Of a DNA stretch of 64,000 bases, positions 15,093 to 23,603 are shown piece after piece. The notes below the pieces were generated by a model. It worked only from the letters and a program-made list of their open reading frames with translations. It searched no databases and was not told the DNA's origin. Source of the DNA: Variovorax sp. PCZ-1. Its GTDB lineage: Bacteria > Pseudomonadota > Gammaproteobacteria > Burkholderiales > Burkholderiaceae_C. Position 1 is the stretch's first letter. The number at the start of each line of letters is the position of its first letter. The stretch spans positions 1-64,000 of the forward strand of contig NZ_JAHCDN010000002.1 in assembly GCF_018413605.1 (NCBI RefSeq), in the 5' to 3' direction. A program made the translations under genes and the position numbers.

Positions 15093-17228
15093 TCACATCG
15101 GCACAGCGGCCTTCTCGGCGGCAGCTTGCGCCGCTTTCTTCGCAAATTCTGCCTTCAGTGCTGCAAGACGATCCATCGGGTTTTCTTTGACGGTCGCTTG
15201 ATCGAGCGCCATCTCGGCAATGAAGCGGCTTGGAATGCCTGCCACGGTATCGCGCCCTTTTTTACGGCGCTTGGGGTAACTCACCGAGAGCGTGCGCTGA
15301 GCACGCGTGATGCCTACATACATGAGGCGGCGCTCTTCTTGGATGCGCGCGGCCAGACTCTCGGAAATCTTTCCTTCCACTGGCTTCGTGCCATCTTCCT
15401 CCTCAGGTCGGAACGGCAGCAAACCTTCGCACACGCCAGCGAGCGTCACATGCGGCCACTCTAAGCCTTTGGAGGCATGCAAGGTCGAGAGCGTCACCAC
15501 GTTTTGATCGCCTTCTTTGGCGTTCAAGGTGGAGAGCAGCGAAATCGTTTGGATGACTTCAAAGAGGGATTTACTTTCTGTGCTCATCGTGAGCCCGGCC
15601 GCATCGTCCACTTGGCCTCCGCAGCGTTTGGCCATCCAGTCGATGAAGTCGAGCACGTTGGTCCAGCGGCTGGCCGCGAGTTTTTCGTTGTCTTCGCTCT
15701 CCATCAAATGCTTTTCATAGCCAATATCTTTGAGCCAATCGCGCAAGAATTCTCCTGCAGCTTCGAAGCCCGAGGTGTGGCGAGCGCGGTATTCCAGATC
15801 GTTCAAATAACGGCCAAACTCATGCAGGCCGCCGATGCTGCGTGCGTTGATCGAAGCAGAAAGTGAGTTGGAAAACAGCGCTTCAAACAAACTCAGTTTG
15901 TATTGCGAAGCGAAGATACCCAGCTGCTGCAAGGTGGTGTGGCCAATGCCGCGCTTAGGTGAAGTCACTGCGCGGAGAAAAGCCGGATCATCGTCATTAT
16001 TCGTGAGCAGCCGCAGCCAGGCGCATAAATCTTTGATCTCCGCACGATCAAAAAAGCTCTGTCCGCCGCTCACCTTGTAAGGAATATTCGCCTTGCGCAG
16101 TGCCTGCTCCAAGAGGCGCGCTTGGTGATTCGCGCGATACAGAATCGCGAAGTCTTTCCACTCTTTGAATTGGTTGCCTTGCGTGACTTCCGAGCCCGCC
16201 CGTAGACTTTGAATGCGAGCCACCGCTCTTTCCGCTTCATGCTCTTCGTTATCCGCATCCACAATGCGCACCGGCTCGCCTTCGCCCAGATCGCTCCAGA
16301 GCTTCTTCGGAAAGAGCTTGGGGTTGGGGCCAATCACGTTATTTGCCGCGCGCAGAATCGCACTGGTGGAGCGATAGTTCTGCTCCAGCTTAATCACCTT
16401 GAGCGCGGGGAAATCGAGCGGCAGTTTTTTGAGGTTATCCAACGTCGCGCCGCGCCAGCCGTAAATCGATTGATCGTCATCGCCCACGGTGGTGAAGCGC
16501 GCGGGGCTGGCCATCATCTTTTTCAGCAGCTCATACTGCACCGCATTCGTGTCTTGGTATTCATCCACCAAGATATGCGCAAACTTCTCTCGCCAAACCT
16601 GCGCGGGCTGCTCATGATTTGAGAGCATCTTGAGCGGCAAGCCGATCAAATCATCAAAATCCACCGCCTGATAAGCCGTCAGCCGCTCTTCATAGCGCTC
16701 CATGATTTTCGCTGTGATCCGCTCGTCTTCATCTTTGGCCTGCGCCGCAGCCTGCGCAGAATTCAGGCCCGCATTCTTCCAACCGCTGATCGCCCATTGC
16801 CAAATCCGCGCTTGCTTGTTGTCCGTGTTCCCGCCCGCGTCTTTGATCATCGAGAGCACGTCATCTGTGTCCAGAATGGAAAACTGCGGCTTCAAACCGA
16901 CCGATTCACCGCTCTCGCGCAGCATGCGAACGCCCAACGCGTGAAAAGTGCAAATCACCACCTGCCCCGCCGCCTTCGCACCCGCCTTGCCCATCTGCGC
17001 CATCAGCAAATCTTTGGCGCGCTCGCGCATTTCTGCTGCAGCTTTGTTGGTAAACGTGATCGCGGCAATCTTCTCTGGCGGCACACCGCTTTGAATCAGT
17101 CGAGCAATCTTGTGTGTGATCACCCGCGTTTTCCCCGAGCCCGCGCCCGCGAGCACCAGACAAGGCCCATGCAAAAAATTCACCGCCTCTTGCTGGGCAA
17201 TATTCAAACCGGGGCCGGGGGAAGACAT
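15093..17228 (-). CDS. rep: UvrD/Rep-family ATP-dependent DNA helicase
   Basis: 711 residues with all SF1A motifs in order: Q-motif LNIAQQEAV, Walker A AGAGSGKT, Ia TFTNKAAAEMRER, II DEYQDTN, III GDDDQSIYGWRGA, IV QNYRSTSAIL, V TLSTLHASKGLEW, VI VGITRAQRTLSVSYP. Length and the N-terminal pattern LNIAQQEAVNFLHGPCLVLA match Rep better than UvrD. Rep is a 3'-5' helicase that clears proteins ahead of the replication fork. The C-terminal tail is Ala/Lys-rich. Confidence 0.88.
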   Translation of the reverse strand: MSSPGPGLNIAQQEAVNFLHGPCLVLAGAGSGKTRVITHKIARLIQSGVPPEKIAAITFTNKAAAEMRERAKDLLMAQMGKAGAKAAGQVVICTFHALGVRMLRESGESVGLKPQFSILDTDDVLSMIKDAGGNTDNKQARIWQWAISGWKNAGLNSAQAAAQAKDEDERITAKIMERYEERLTAYQAVDFDDLIGLPLKMLSNHEQPAQVWREKFAHILVDEYQDTNAVQYELLKKMMASPARFTTVGDDDQSIYGWRGATLDNLKKLPLDFPALKVIKLEQNYRSTSAILRAANNVIGPNPKLFPKKLWSDLGEGEPVRIVDADNEEHEAERAVARIQSLRAGSEVTQGNQFKEWKDFAILYRANHQARLLEQALRKANIPYKVSGGQSFFDRAEIKDLCAWLRLLTNNDDDPAFLRAVTSPKRGIGHTTLQQLGIFASQYKLSLFEALFSNSLSASINARSIGGLHEFGRYLNDLEYRARHTSGFEAAGEFLRDWLKDIGYEKHLMESEDNEKLAASRWTNVLDFIDWMAKRCGGQVDDAAGLTMSTESKSLFEVIQTISLLSTLNAKEGDQNVVTLSTLHASKGLEWPHVTLAGVCEGLLPFRPEEEDGTKPVEGKISESLAARIQEERRLMYVGITRAQRTLSVSYPKRRKKGRDTVAGIPSRFIAEMALDQATVKENPMDRLAALKAEFAKKAAQAAAEKAAVPM

Positions 17229-17381
17229 CGAAATTCAGGGATTCTTGAGAAGCAGCCGCGAATCATACGGGGCGATTTCGTCATCAGGAGCTCCTTGGCA
17301 ACAAATAAATGCCAAACCCTCCACAAAATCTTGTCAGCCCGATGCAATCTTGCATGGATTACAAGCTGAGACAATCGCTTT

Positions 17382-18347
17382 GTGCTGCAAATCCTCCTGG
17401 TCACTTTCCCCTTCTTCGCGCTCGTGCTTGCGGGCTATGTAGCGGCGCGGCGGGGGTATTTACCATTGGCGGCGATTCCGGGGCTCAATGGTTTTGTGCT
17501 CTATTTCGCGCTGCCTTGCATGCTGTATCGCTTTGGCAGCTCCACACCGATTAGCGCTTTGCTCGATGGTGCGGTGTTTGGCGTGTATTTGCTTTGTGCG
17601 CTGATCATGGTGGCGTTTGCGGTTGCGATGACGCTATCGCAGCGCATTGATTGGAACAATGCTGCGTTTGGTGCATTGGTCACGGCTTTCCCCAACACCG
17701 GCTTCATGGGTATTCCGCTGCTGGTGGCACTGCTGGGTGCAGGTGCGGCGGGGCCAGCGATTGTGACGATTGTGATTGACTTGGTGATCACGAGTTCGCT
17801 GTGCATTGCGCTCTCACGCTTGGGCTCGGGGCAGGGTGGCGCGAGCCAAGCGGCGAAAAACGCGCTGAAAGGCGTGGCCTCCAATCCTATGCCTTGGGCG
17901 ATTCTGAGTGGCGCGTTGGCTTCTTGGCTGCAGATCAAGCTGCCAGCGCCAGTGTTGCAAACGCTAGGCCTGCTCGCGGATGCCGCTTCCCCAGTGGCGC
18001 TGTTTACGATTGGTGCGGTGCTTGCGCGTTCGCAGATGTTGGCCAGCAGCGGGCATGCGCCGCCTGTGCCGGTGATGGATTACGTGCCACTGGCTTTATG
18101 CAAGCTCATCTTGCACCCACTTTTGGTGCTGCTGGTAGGCGGCGCAGCGATTTCTTTGGGTTTGCCACTGGATCGTTTTGCGCTCACGGTGATTGTGCTG
18201 GTGGCAGCCTTGCCCTCAGCTTCAAACGTATCGCTGCTCGCAGAAAAGTTTGAGGCGAACAACGGGAGAATTGCACGCATCATTTTGGTGAGCACGGTAC
18301 TCGCGTTTTTCAGTTTTGCAGGCGTGGTGAAGCTGGTGGCGCGTTGA
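17382..18347 (+). CDS. AEC (auxin efflux carrier) family transporter
   Basis: 321 residues starting with GTG. About ten hydrophobic segments are arranged as two inverted halves: LLVTFPFFALVLAGYVAARR at the start, then NTGFMGIPLLVALLG (the conserved NxGFxGIP motif) in the first half and ASNVSLLAEKFEANNG in the second. AEC members export or take up organic anions such as malate or malonate; the substrate is not predictable. It is transcribed divergently from the helicase gene. Confidence 0.85.
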   Translation: MLQILLVTFPFFALVLAGYVAARRGYLPLAAIPGLNGFVLYFALPCMLYRFGSSTPISALLDGAVFGVYLLCALIMVAFAVAMTLSQRIDWNNAAFGALVTAFPNTGFMGIPLLVALLGAGAAGPAIVTIVIDLVITSSLCIALSRLGSGQGGASQAAKNALKGVASNPMPWAILSGALASWLQIKLPAPVLQTLGLLADAASPVALFTIGAVLARSQMLASSGHAPPVPVMDYVPLALCKLILHPLLVLLVGGAAISLGLPLDRFALTVIVLVAALPSASNVSLLAEKFEANNGRIARIILVSTVLAFFSFAGVVKLVAR

Positions 18348-18377
18348 TATACTGATCGCTTCGTTTTGGAGTTCATC

Positions 18378-20012
18378 ATGCGCGCCCTCAAAATCACACT
18401 TTCCATTCTCGCCGCAGCCACTTTAGCCTCTTGTGCTTCAGGCCCCGGTCAAGTCAGCGGTCCAGTCAAACTCACGATTCTTCATACCAATGATCATCAC
18501 GGCCGCTTCTGGAAAAACAGCGATGGTGAATACGGTCTGGCTGCGCGCAAAACGCTGATTGACCAAGTGCGCGCTGAGGTGAAAGCCGCAGGCGGGCACA
18601 CGCTCTTGCTCGATGGCGGCGACGTGAACACCGGCATCCCCGAGAGCGACACACAAGATGCTGAGCCCGATTTCAAAGGCATGAAACTCATTGGCTACGA
18701 CGCGATGGCGCTGGGTAACCATGAGTTCGATAAGCCGCTGCCTGTGCTTGCTAAGCAAATGCAATGGGCGGGCTTCCCCATGATCTCGGCCAACATCTAC
18801 AAGGATGGCCAGCGCCTGTACAAGCCGTTTGAGATGTTTGATCGCGGTGGTTTGAAGATCGCCGTGATGGGGTTGACGACGGATGACACCAAAAAGATGA
18901 CTGATCCTGCCAATACGGTGGGCGTGGAATTTCGCAAACCTGCCGATGAAGCCGCAAAGCTTGTACCCGAGCTGCGCAAACAAGCGCATGTGGTGATCGC
19001 TGCCACGCACATGGGGCATTACACCGATGGCAAGAGCGGCGTGAATGCGCCTGGTGATGTGGAGATGGCGCGGCAAGTCAAAGGCATGGATCTGATCATC
19101 GGCGGCCACAGCCAAAATCCGGTGTGCATGCTGGAGCAGCTTGGTGCATCGCGCCGCAATGACGCTTATGTGCCCGGCACAGCCTGCCGTCCTGATGTGC
19201 AAAACGGCACGATCATCGTGCAAGCGCATGAGTGGGGCAAGTTTGTGGGGCGCGCAGATTTCGTCTATGCCAATGGCGAACTCAAGCTAGAGAAATACAG
19301 CCTGCTTCCCGTGAACTTGAAGCGCACGGTGAAAGCTCCCGATGGCAAAGATATCAAGCAAACCTTTACGCCTGAGATCAAAGAAGATCCCGCCATGCTC
19401 GCGCTCTTGCAGCCTTTCCAAGACAAAGGTCGCGCTGCGCTTGATGTCGTCGTAGGCGAGAGCGATGGCGTGCTTGATGGTGATCGCGCCCGCGTGCGCA
19501 GCCAGCCCACCAACATGGGCGTGTTCATTGCCAGCGTGATGATGCAGAAGGCACAAGCTGATCTGGCCATCATGAATTCCGGCGGCATCCGCGATTCGAT
19601 GCCCGCCGGCAAACTCACCTACAAAGACGTGCTCAAAGTGCAGCCCTTCGGCAATATGCTCGCCCATGTCACTCTCAATGGCACTGAGCTCATGGCTTAT
19701 TTGAATGCCGCTGCCAAGATGAGTACAGGCGCTGGCGCGTTCGCGCAATTCGCGGGTGTGAATCTTGTGATCGAAGGCGGTGCTGTGAAATCAGCCACCA
19801 TCAAAGGCGCACCGATTGATCCTGCCAAACGCTACCGCCTCGCCATCAACAGCTTCCAAGCCGGCGGCGGCGATGGTTACCCCAAACTCTCCGACCATCC
19901 CGGCTATGTGAACACTGGTTTCGTAGATGCAGATGTGATGCGCGAATATCTGAGCAAAAACAATATCCGTATTGCGAATTTCGCGCCAGGTGAAGCTGTG
20001 GTGCGTCGTTAA
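18378..20012 (+). CDS. Lipoprotein 5'-nucleotidase / UDP-sugar hydrolase (UshA/NadN-like)
   Basis: 544 residues from ATG 18378 (GGAG six bases upstream); an in-frame TTG at 18366 was not used. The lipobox LASC at residues 16-19 predicts a lipid-anchored periplasmic enzyme. Metallophosphatase motifs: LTILHTNDHHGRF, LDGGDVNTG, ALGNHEFD, GHSQNP. The C-terminal substrate-binding domain has NSGGIRD and ends before VVRR. It hydrolyses nucleotides outside the cytoplasm for phosphate and nucleoside salvage. A strong bidirectional terminator follows 30 bp downstream. Confidence 0.88.
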   Translation: MRALKITLSILAAATLASCASGPGQVSGPVKLTILHTNDHHGRFWKNSDGEYGLAARKTLIDQVRAEVKAAGGHTLLLDGGDVNTGIPESDTQDAEPDFKGMKLIGYDAMALGNHEFDKPLPVLAKQMQWAGFPMISANIYKDGQRLYKPFEMFDRGGLKIAVMGLTTDDTKKMTDPANTVGVEFRKPADEAAKLVPELRKQAHVVIAATHMGHYTDGKSGVNAPGDVEMARQVKGMDLIIGGHSQNPVCMLEQLGASRRNDAYVPGTACRPDVQNGTIIVQAHEWGKFVGRADFVYANGELKLEKYSLLPVNLKRTVKAPDGKDIKQTFTPEIKEDPAMLALLQPFQDKGRAALDVVVGESDGVLDGDRARVRSQPTNMGVFIASVMMQKAQADLAIMNSGGIRDSMPAGKLTYKDVLKVQPFGNMLAHVTLNGTELMAYLNAAAKMSTGAGAFAQFAGVNLVIEGGAVKSATIKGAPIDPAKRYRLAINSFQAGGGDGYPKLSDHPGYVNTGFVDADVMREYLSKNNIRIANFAPGEAVVRR

Positions 20013-20044
20013 GCTGCCACGCTCAGCAGCCACACTGCATCAAC

Positions 20045-20073
20045 AAAAAAGGAGCCTGCGCGGCTCCTTTTTT
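20045..20073. terminator. Bidirectional Rho-independent terminator
   Basis: AAAAAAGGAGCC, loop TGCGC, GGCTCCTTTTTT: a 12-bp perfect stem including the A/T flanks. It separates the converging nucleotidase (+) and GIN-domain (-) genes. Confidence 0.92.
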
Positions 20074-20088
20074 GTTTGGGCTAAGAAA

Positions 20089-20784
20089 TTACTGCACCTT
20101 AGCGACAGAGCCTGCGCCCGTGACGTTCTGTGTGAGTTTGGGCGAGCCTTTGTAGTTGACATTGCCTGCGCCAAGGATACGCACGTTCAGGCTTTGGCTG
20201 GTGCCAATCTGTACATCGCCACTTCCTCCAATTTGCACATCCGCATTGCTGAAGTTCAGATTGCTGGCTTCAATATCACCCGCGCCGTTCAAGTCAAACT
20301 TGCCGCTAGCCGCCGTGCCGCCACCAATGGTGATATTGCCGCTGCCAGAGCTGAGCACATTGAGCTGTTGCGCGCGTAAGCTGCCTACATTCAGATTGCC
20401 TGCGCCAGTGAGGTTGATGATGATGCGATCACAGCTGAGGTTACCGAGCTGCTGATCGCCAGCGCCAGACAAGCTGATGGATAACTGCCCGTTGCGGCAA
20501 ACACCTGTTGCAGCACTGCTCGTTACACCTGCACCCACTCCGGGAACGCCTGAGCCAGAGACTTTGCTGCCACCTGCGTTGACCGCGCCGGCACCACTGC
20601 CAGAGCCCTTGACGCTCGCACCCGGTGCGTTGATACTGGCATTGCCTGCCGCATCAACTTTGATGCTCGCGCCTGGCGCTTGGATGCTGACCTGCGCCCA
20701 AGCTGTGCTCACGCAGAGCGCTGTTGTAGCAAGCACGGCCAAAGCTTGAAATGTTAAACGGGTGTGATTGCGAGTGCCTTGCAT
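20089..20784 (-). CDS. Exported GIN-domain (DUF2807) protein
   Basis: 231 residues. Signal peptide ends AWAQ near residue 31; a low-complexity Gly/Ser/Ala region (PGASIKVDAAGNASINAPGA...) precedes the repetitive beta-helix of the DUF2807 'head GIN' domain: LSGAGDQQLGNLSCDRIIIN, LTGAGNLNVGSLRAQQLNV, GSGNITIGG, GAGDIEASNLNFSNADV, GSGDVQIGTSQSLNV, GAGNVNYKG. Each G-[SA]-G-[ND] turn marks one rung. It is a periplasmic or surface protein of unknown function. Confidence 0.85.
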   Translation of the reverse strand: MQGTRNHTRLTFQALAVLATTALCVSTAWAQVSIQAPGASIKVDAAGNASINAPGASVKGSGSGAGAVNAGGSKVSGSGVPGVGAGVTSSAATGVCRNGQLSISLSGAGDQQLGNLSCDRIIINLTGAGNLNVGSLRAQQLNVLSSGSGNITIGGGTAASGKFDLNGAGDIEASNLNFSNADVQIGGSGDVQIGTSQSLNVRILGAGNVNYKGSPKLTQNVTGAGSVAKVQ

Positions 20785-20891
20785 AGTTTCTCCACTGAAT
20801 AATGAATGAGTGACGAGAATAGGCGATGAGGTTCATCGCGCGTAGGCAAGAGCCGTAAATCAAACGCAAGAATCACTACAAGGTGTATGCC

Positions 20892-21338
20892 TTAATGCTC
20901 GGCGAGCAGCTGTGGCGCTTTCTCATGCGTGAGTGACATCACCAGCGCTGTTTTGACGCTACCCCAAGCAGCCAAGCGATCCACGATTTTTTCCAAATCA
21001 CTGGGCTGGGCAAATGCGCAGCGCACGACAAAACAATCTTCCCCGGTCACTCGCACTGCATGCAACACGGCTGGCATGCTGGCAAAAAGTTGCTGATAGC
21101 GCTTAATGTGTTCGTGCGTGGTTTGGATGCGCACCACCGCTTGCAAAGGCAAGCCTACGGCCGCTAAATTGACACGCGCACCATAGCCCTCAATCACGCC
21201 CGCTGCTTCGAGCTTTTTCACGCGCTCGCTGATCGCGGGTTGCGACAAGCCAATACGCTTACCCAATGCGGCCAAGCTTTGGCGGGCATCCGCCTGCAAA
21301 GCTGTCAGGATTTGCAGATCTTTTTTATCTAATTCCAT
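20892..21338 (-). CDS. Lrp/AsnC-family transcriptional regulator
   Basis: 148 residues from ATG 21338 (MELDKKDLQILTALQ, the usual Lrp start). The frame stays open to an ATG at 21419, which would add 27 Lys/Ser-rich residues. The N-terminal HTH (QSLAALGKRIGLSQPAISER) is followed by a C-terminal RAM/effector domain (VRIQTTHEHIKRYQ...HAVRVTGEDCFVVRCAFAQP). Lrp-type regulators respond to amino acids. It is divergent from the alpha/beta-hydrolase gene, which may be its target. Confidence 0.85.
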   Translation of the reverse strand: MELDKKDLQILTALQADARQSLAALGKRIGLSQPAISERVKKLEAAGVIEGYGARVNLAAVGLPLQAVVRIQTTHEHIKRYQQLFASMPAVLHAVRVTGEDCFVVRCAFAQPSDLEKIVDRLAAWGSVKTALVMSLTHEKAPQLLAEH

Positions 21339-21478
21339 GCGCAATATTGTGGGGGCTTTTGTGGCGCTTGTTTTCGATGAGTCATTGCTTTTAGGCTTTG
21401 ATTGCCGATGATTTGCCATGGGTGAATGAGCATTTGATCCCTAAGCTGCAAGCTTTTGATGTGATGGAGAGACATGAA

Positions 21479-22036
21479 ATGAGCAAGGGTGAACGAAGCA
21501 CGATATTGATCCTGCCGGGTATCTGCAACTCCGGCGATGCGCATTGGCAAACTCGTTGGGAGAAACTGCATGCCCAGCACCCACGCTTTCAGCTCAAGCG
21601 CATTGCGCAAACGGATTGGGATCACCCCATCTGCGCGCAATGGGTGCAGGCGCTGGAGCAACATGTGCGCAATGCAGGCCAAGGCACAGTGCTTGTGGCG
21701 CACAGCTTGGCCTGCCTCATGCTTGTGCATTGGGCAGCGCAAACAACTCTCGCTCAGCATATTGATCAAGCCTTGCTTGTGGCAGTGCCTGATCCGCAGG
21801 GCGCTGCTTTTCCGCGCGACGCCAGCGGCTTTGGCAAGCTTCCTGGCACACGCCTGCCTTTTCCCAGCAAGCTGCTGTGCAGCAGTAACGACCCCTACAG
21901 CAGCCTAGATTTCAGCCGCCGCTGCGCAGCGAAGTGGGGTTGCAGCTTGAGCGAGCTCGGCGCGCTAGGGCATATCAATGACCAAAGTGGTTTGGGCGAT
22001 TGGCCGCAGGGATGGGCAGCGCTGGGTGCGGATTAA
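21479..22036 (+). CDS. RBBP9/YdeN-type alpha/beta hydrolase
   Basis: 185 residues from ATG 21479, with GGAGA eight bases upstream. STILILPGICNSGDAHWQTRWE is the RBBP9/YdeN N-terminal signature, VLVAHSLACLMLVHW holds the nucleophile Ser (GHS-type elbow written AHS), and the C-terminal LGALGHINDQSGLGDWPQGW provides the catalytic His with the usual GHIN. Asp in SSNDPY completes the triad. Small serine hydrolase of unknown substrate. Confidence 0.85.
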   Translation: MSKGERSTILILPGICNSGDAHWQTRWEKLHAQHPRFQLKRIAQTDWDHPICAQWVQALEQHVRNAGQGTVLVAHSLACLMLVHWAAQTTLAQHIDQALLVAVPDPQGAAFPRDASGFGKLPGTRLPFPSKLLCSSNDPYSSLDFSRRCAAKWGCSLSELGALGHINDQSGLGDWPQGWAALGAD

Positions 22037-22113
22037 GGCGTAAGCAGCGTCGCGCTGCTGCTATGTTCAGTGAAACGCTTGTTGACCTTAGAAGCGATCA
22101 AGATCGTGCGGGC

Positions 22114-23220
22114 TCATGGGGTTGCAAATGCCACACAAGCCACGGGCGGCAAATGTCCGCCAATGTGCTGCCAATGCTCGCCGCTATCAGGGCTGATCCA
22201 GAGGTTGCCGGTGGTAGAGGCCATAGCAAGGGTTTGCGCATCAGAGGCCAATGCCAAACCGTGGCGATAGACCAGATCGTAGGCTTGGCTTTGCGGCAGA
22301 CCGGCGCGGAAAATCTGCCAGCTCTTGCCGCCATCGTCTGTGCGCGCCACACACATGCGCGCGCCGGGTGCGTAGCGCAATGCATCGGCCTGCGCGGGTA
22401 CGACCCATGCGCGCAGCGGGTTCGTGGGGTGCGCAAGGATGGGAAAACCAAAATCGCCGACCTCGGGATGGCCTTGAAGCTGCTGCCAGCTTTGGCCAGC
22501 ATCGGTGGAGCGATACAGGCCAAAGTGCAGTTGCGTCCACATCACATCCGGCTGCGCGGCACACATGCTGATGCGATGCGGGTCTTGAATATTGGGGTCG
22601 CCTAAGAGTTCTGGTGGCACAAAATCCGCTTTGAAGCCTTGGCCAATCGACTGCCATGAGCTTCCACTATCGCGCGTCTCCCACAAACCGCCGCAGGAGA
22701 TTGCACCGATCAAATGCTGATCGTTGTTCGGATGTGCGAGCAGCGTATGCAAGCCGGGGAAATCGTTGCCGCCACCCATCCAGGCCTTGCGCTTCTCATC
22801 GAGCCAGAAGCTCTCGCACAGCGTCCAGCTCTTCGCGCCATCGTCACTGTAAAACACCGCGGCAGGCATCGTGCCGACCCAGAGGCGGCGTTTGCTGGCT
22901 GAGCCCGTAGCCGCAAACGACCAGATCATCTCCACATTCCAAGGTGTGGGATCGTCTGCCCAAAAGCCTGTTTGGGGTTTGGCAGGGAATGCCGGGCAAA
23001 TCACTTCGCTCCAACTCGCGCCACGATCCGTGCTTTTGTGCAGCTTCACGCCGAAATGCCCCAATCGCAGTGCCGCAAACCAATGCCCCGTGACGGGATC
23101 AGTGAAGGTTTGAGAGACAGGCTCGCCTGCGAAATGATGCGACTGAATGCCCCAAGCGCCTGGCGTATCCGAGGTCATCACGAAGAGGCCTTTGCGTGTG
23201 CCGATGAGTAATGGCTCCAT
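22114..23220 (-). CDS. BNR/sialidase-like beta-propeller protein
   Basis: 368 residues from ATG 23220 (AAGGAGA upstream); the reading frame extends to 23280 but overlaps nothing useful. Asp-box-like repeats: STDRGASWSEV, YSDDGAKSWTLCESF, TRDSGSSWQSIGQ, STDAGQSWQQLQG, TDDGGKSWQIFRA, SPDSGEHWQHIGG, each of the S/T-x-D-x-G-x-x-W form. No signal peptide is seen, so it is probably cytoplasmic. The pairing with an upstream MoaD/ThiS-like gene 42 bp away looks like an operon. Enzymatic activity is not evident. Confidence 0.82.
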   Translation of the reverse strand: MEPLLIGTRKGLFVMTSDTPGAWGIQSHHFAGEPVSQTFTDPVTGHWFAALRLGHFGVKLHKSTDRGASWSEVICPAFPAKPQTGFWADDPTPWNVEMIWSFAATGSASKRRLWVGTMPAAVFYSDDGAKSWTLCESFWLDEKRKAWMGGGNDFPGLHTLLAHPNNDQHLIGAISCGGLWETRDSGSSWQSIGQGFKADFVPPELLGDPNIQDPHRISMCAAQPDVMWTQLHFGLYRSTDAGQSWQQLQGHPEVGDFGFPILAHPTNPLRAWVVPAQADALRYAPGARMCVARTDDGGKSWQIFRAGLPQSQAYDLVYRHGLALASDAQTLAMASTTGNLWISPDSGEHWQHIGGHLPPVACVAFATP

Positions 23221-23261
23221 GATGTGTCTCCTTAGATGAGGATGTGATGGCTTAACCGGCC

Positions 23262-23531
23262 TCAACCACCCGTCAGGCACTGAATCACCAGCACCTTGTC
23301 GCCCGATTGCAAGACGCGGCTCAAGTCATCGCGTGGCTGGTGCATATCGCGGTTGATAAACACCGCCACATGCTTGCGTATCGCGCCTTGATCGTCCAAG
23401 ATGTAATGGCGCAGGCCTTCGCTGGCTGCGCAAGCCGTATCAAGCACCTGCGCTAGCGTATTGGCGGGCAATTGCTGTGAGAGGACAGCTTTATGACGCT
23501 GAATGGATGGCGCGAAATCGACGGTGACCAT
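23262..23531 (-). CDS. MoaD/ThiS-family small sulphur-carrier-like protein
   Basis: 89 residues, beta-grasp fold pattern, with the C-terminal Gly-Gly (VLVIQCLTGG) that MoaD and ThiS use for adenylation and thiocarboxylation. SRVLQSGDKVLVIQ matches the loop before the last strand. It sits directly upstream of the BNR propeller gene rather than near molybdopterin or thiamine genes, so its partner is unclear. A role as protein tag or sulphur donor is possible but unproven. Confidence 0.8.
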   Translation of the reverse strand: MVTVDFAPSIQRHKAVLSQQLPANTLAQVLDTACAASEGLRHYILDDQGAIRKHVAVFINRDMHQPRDDLSRVLQSGDKVLVIQCLTGG

Positions 23532-23603
23532 CTCCCAACCATAGCGCTAAACACTTGGTTTTGCAATGGCGGTCTATCTTTGCCGGCCTTTGTTGAGTTG
23601 GCT

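Noticed and set aside
18438-19229. 263-residue reading frame opposite the 5'-nucleotidase
   Set aside because: Antisense to a gene with complete metallophosphatase motifs; His-rich composition reflects the complementary codons.
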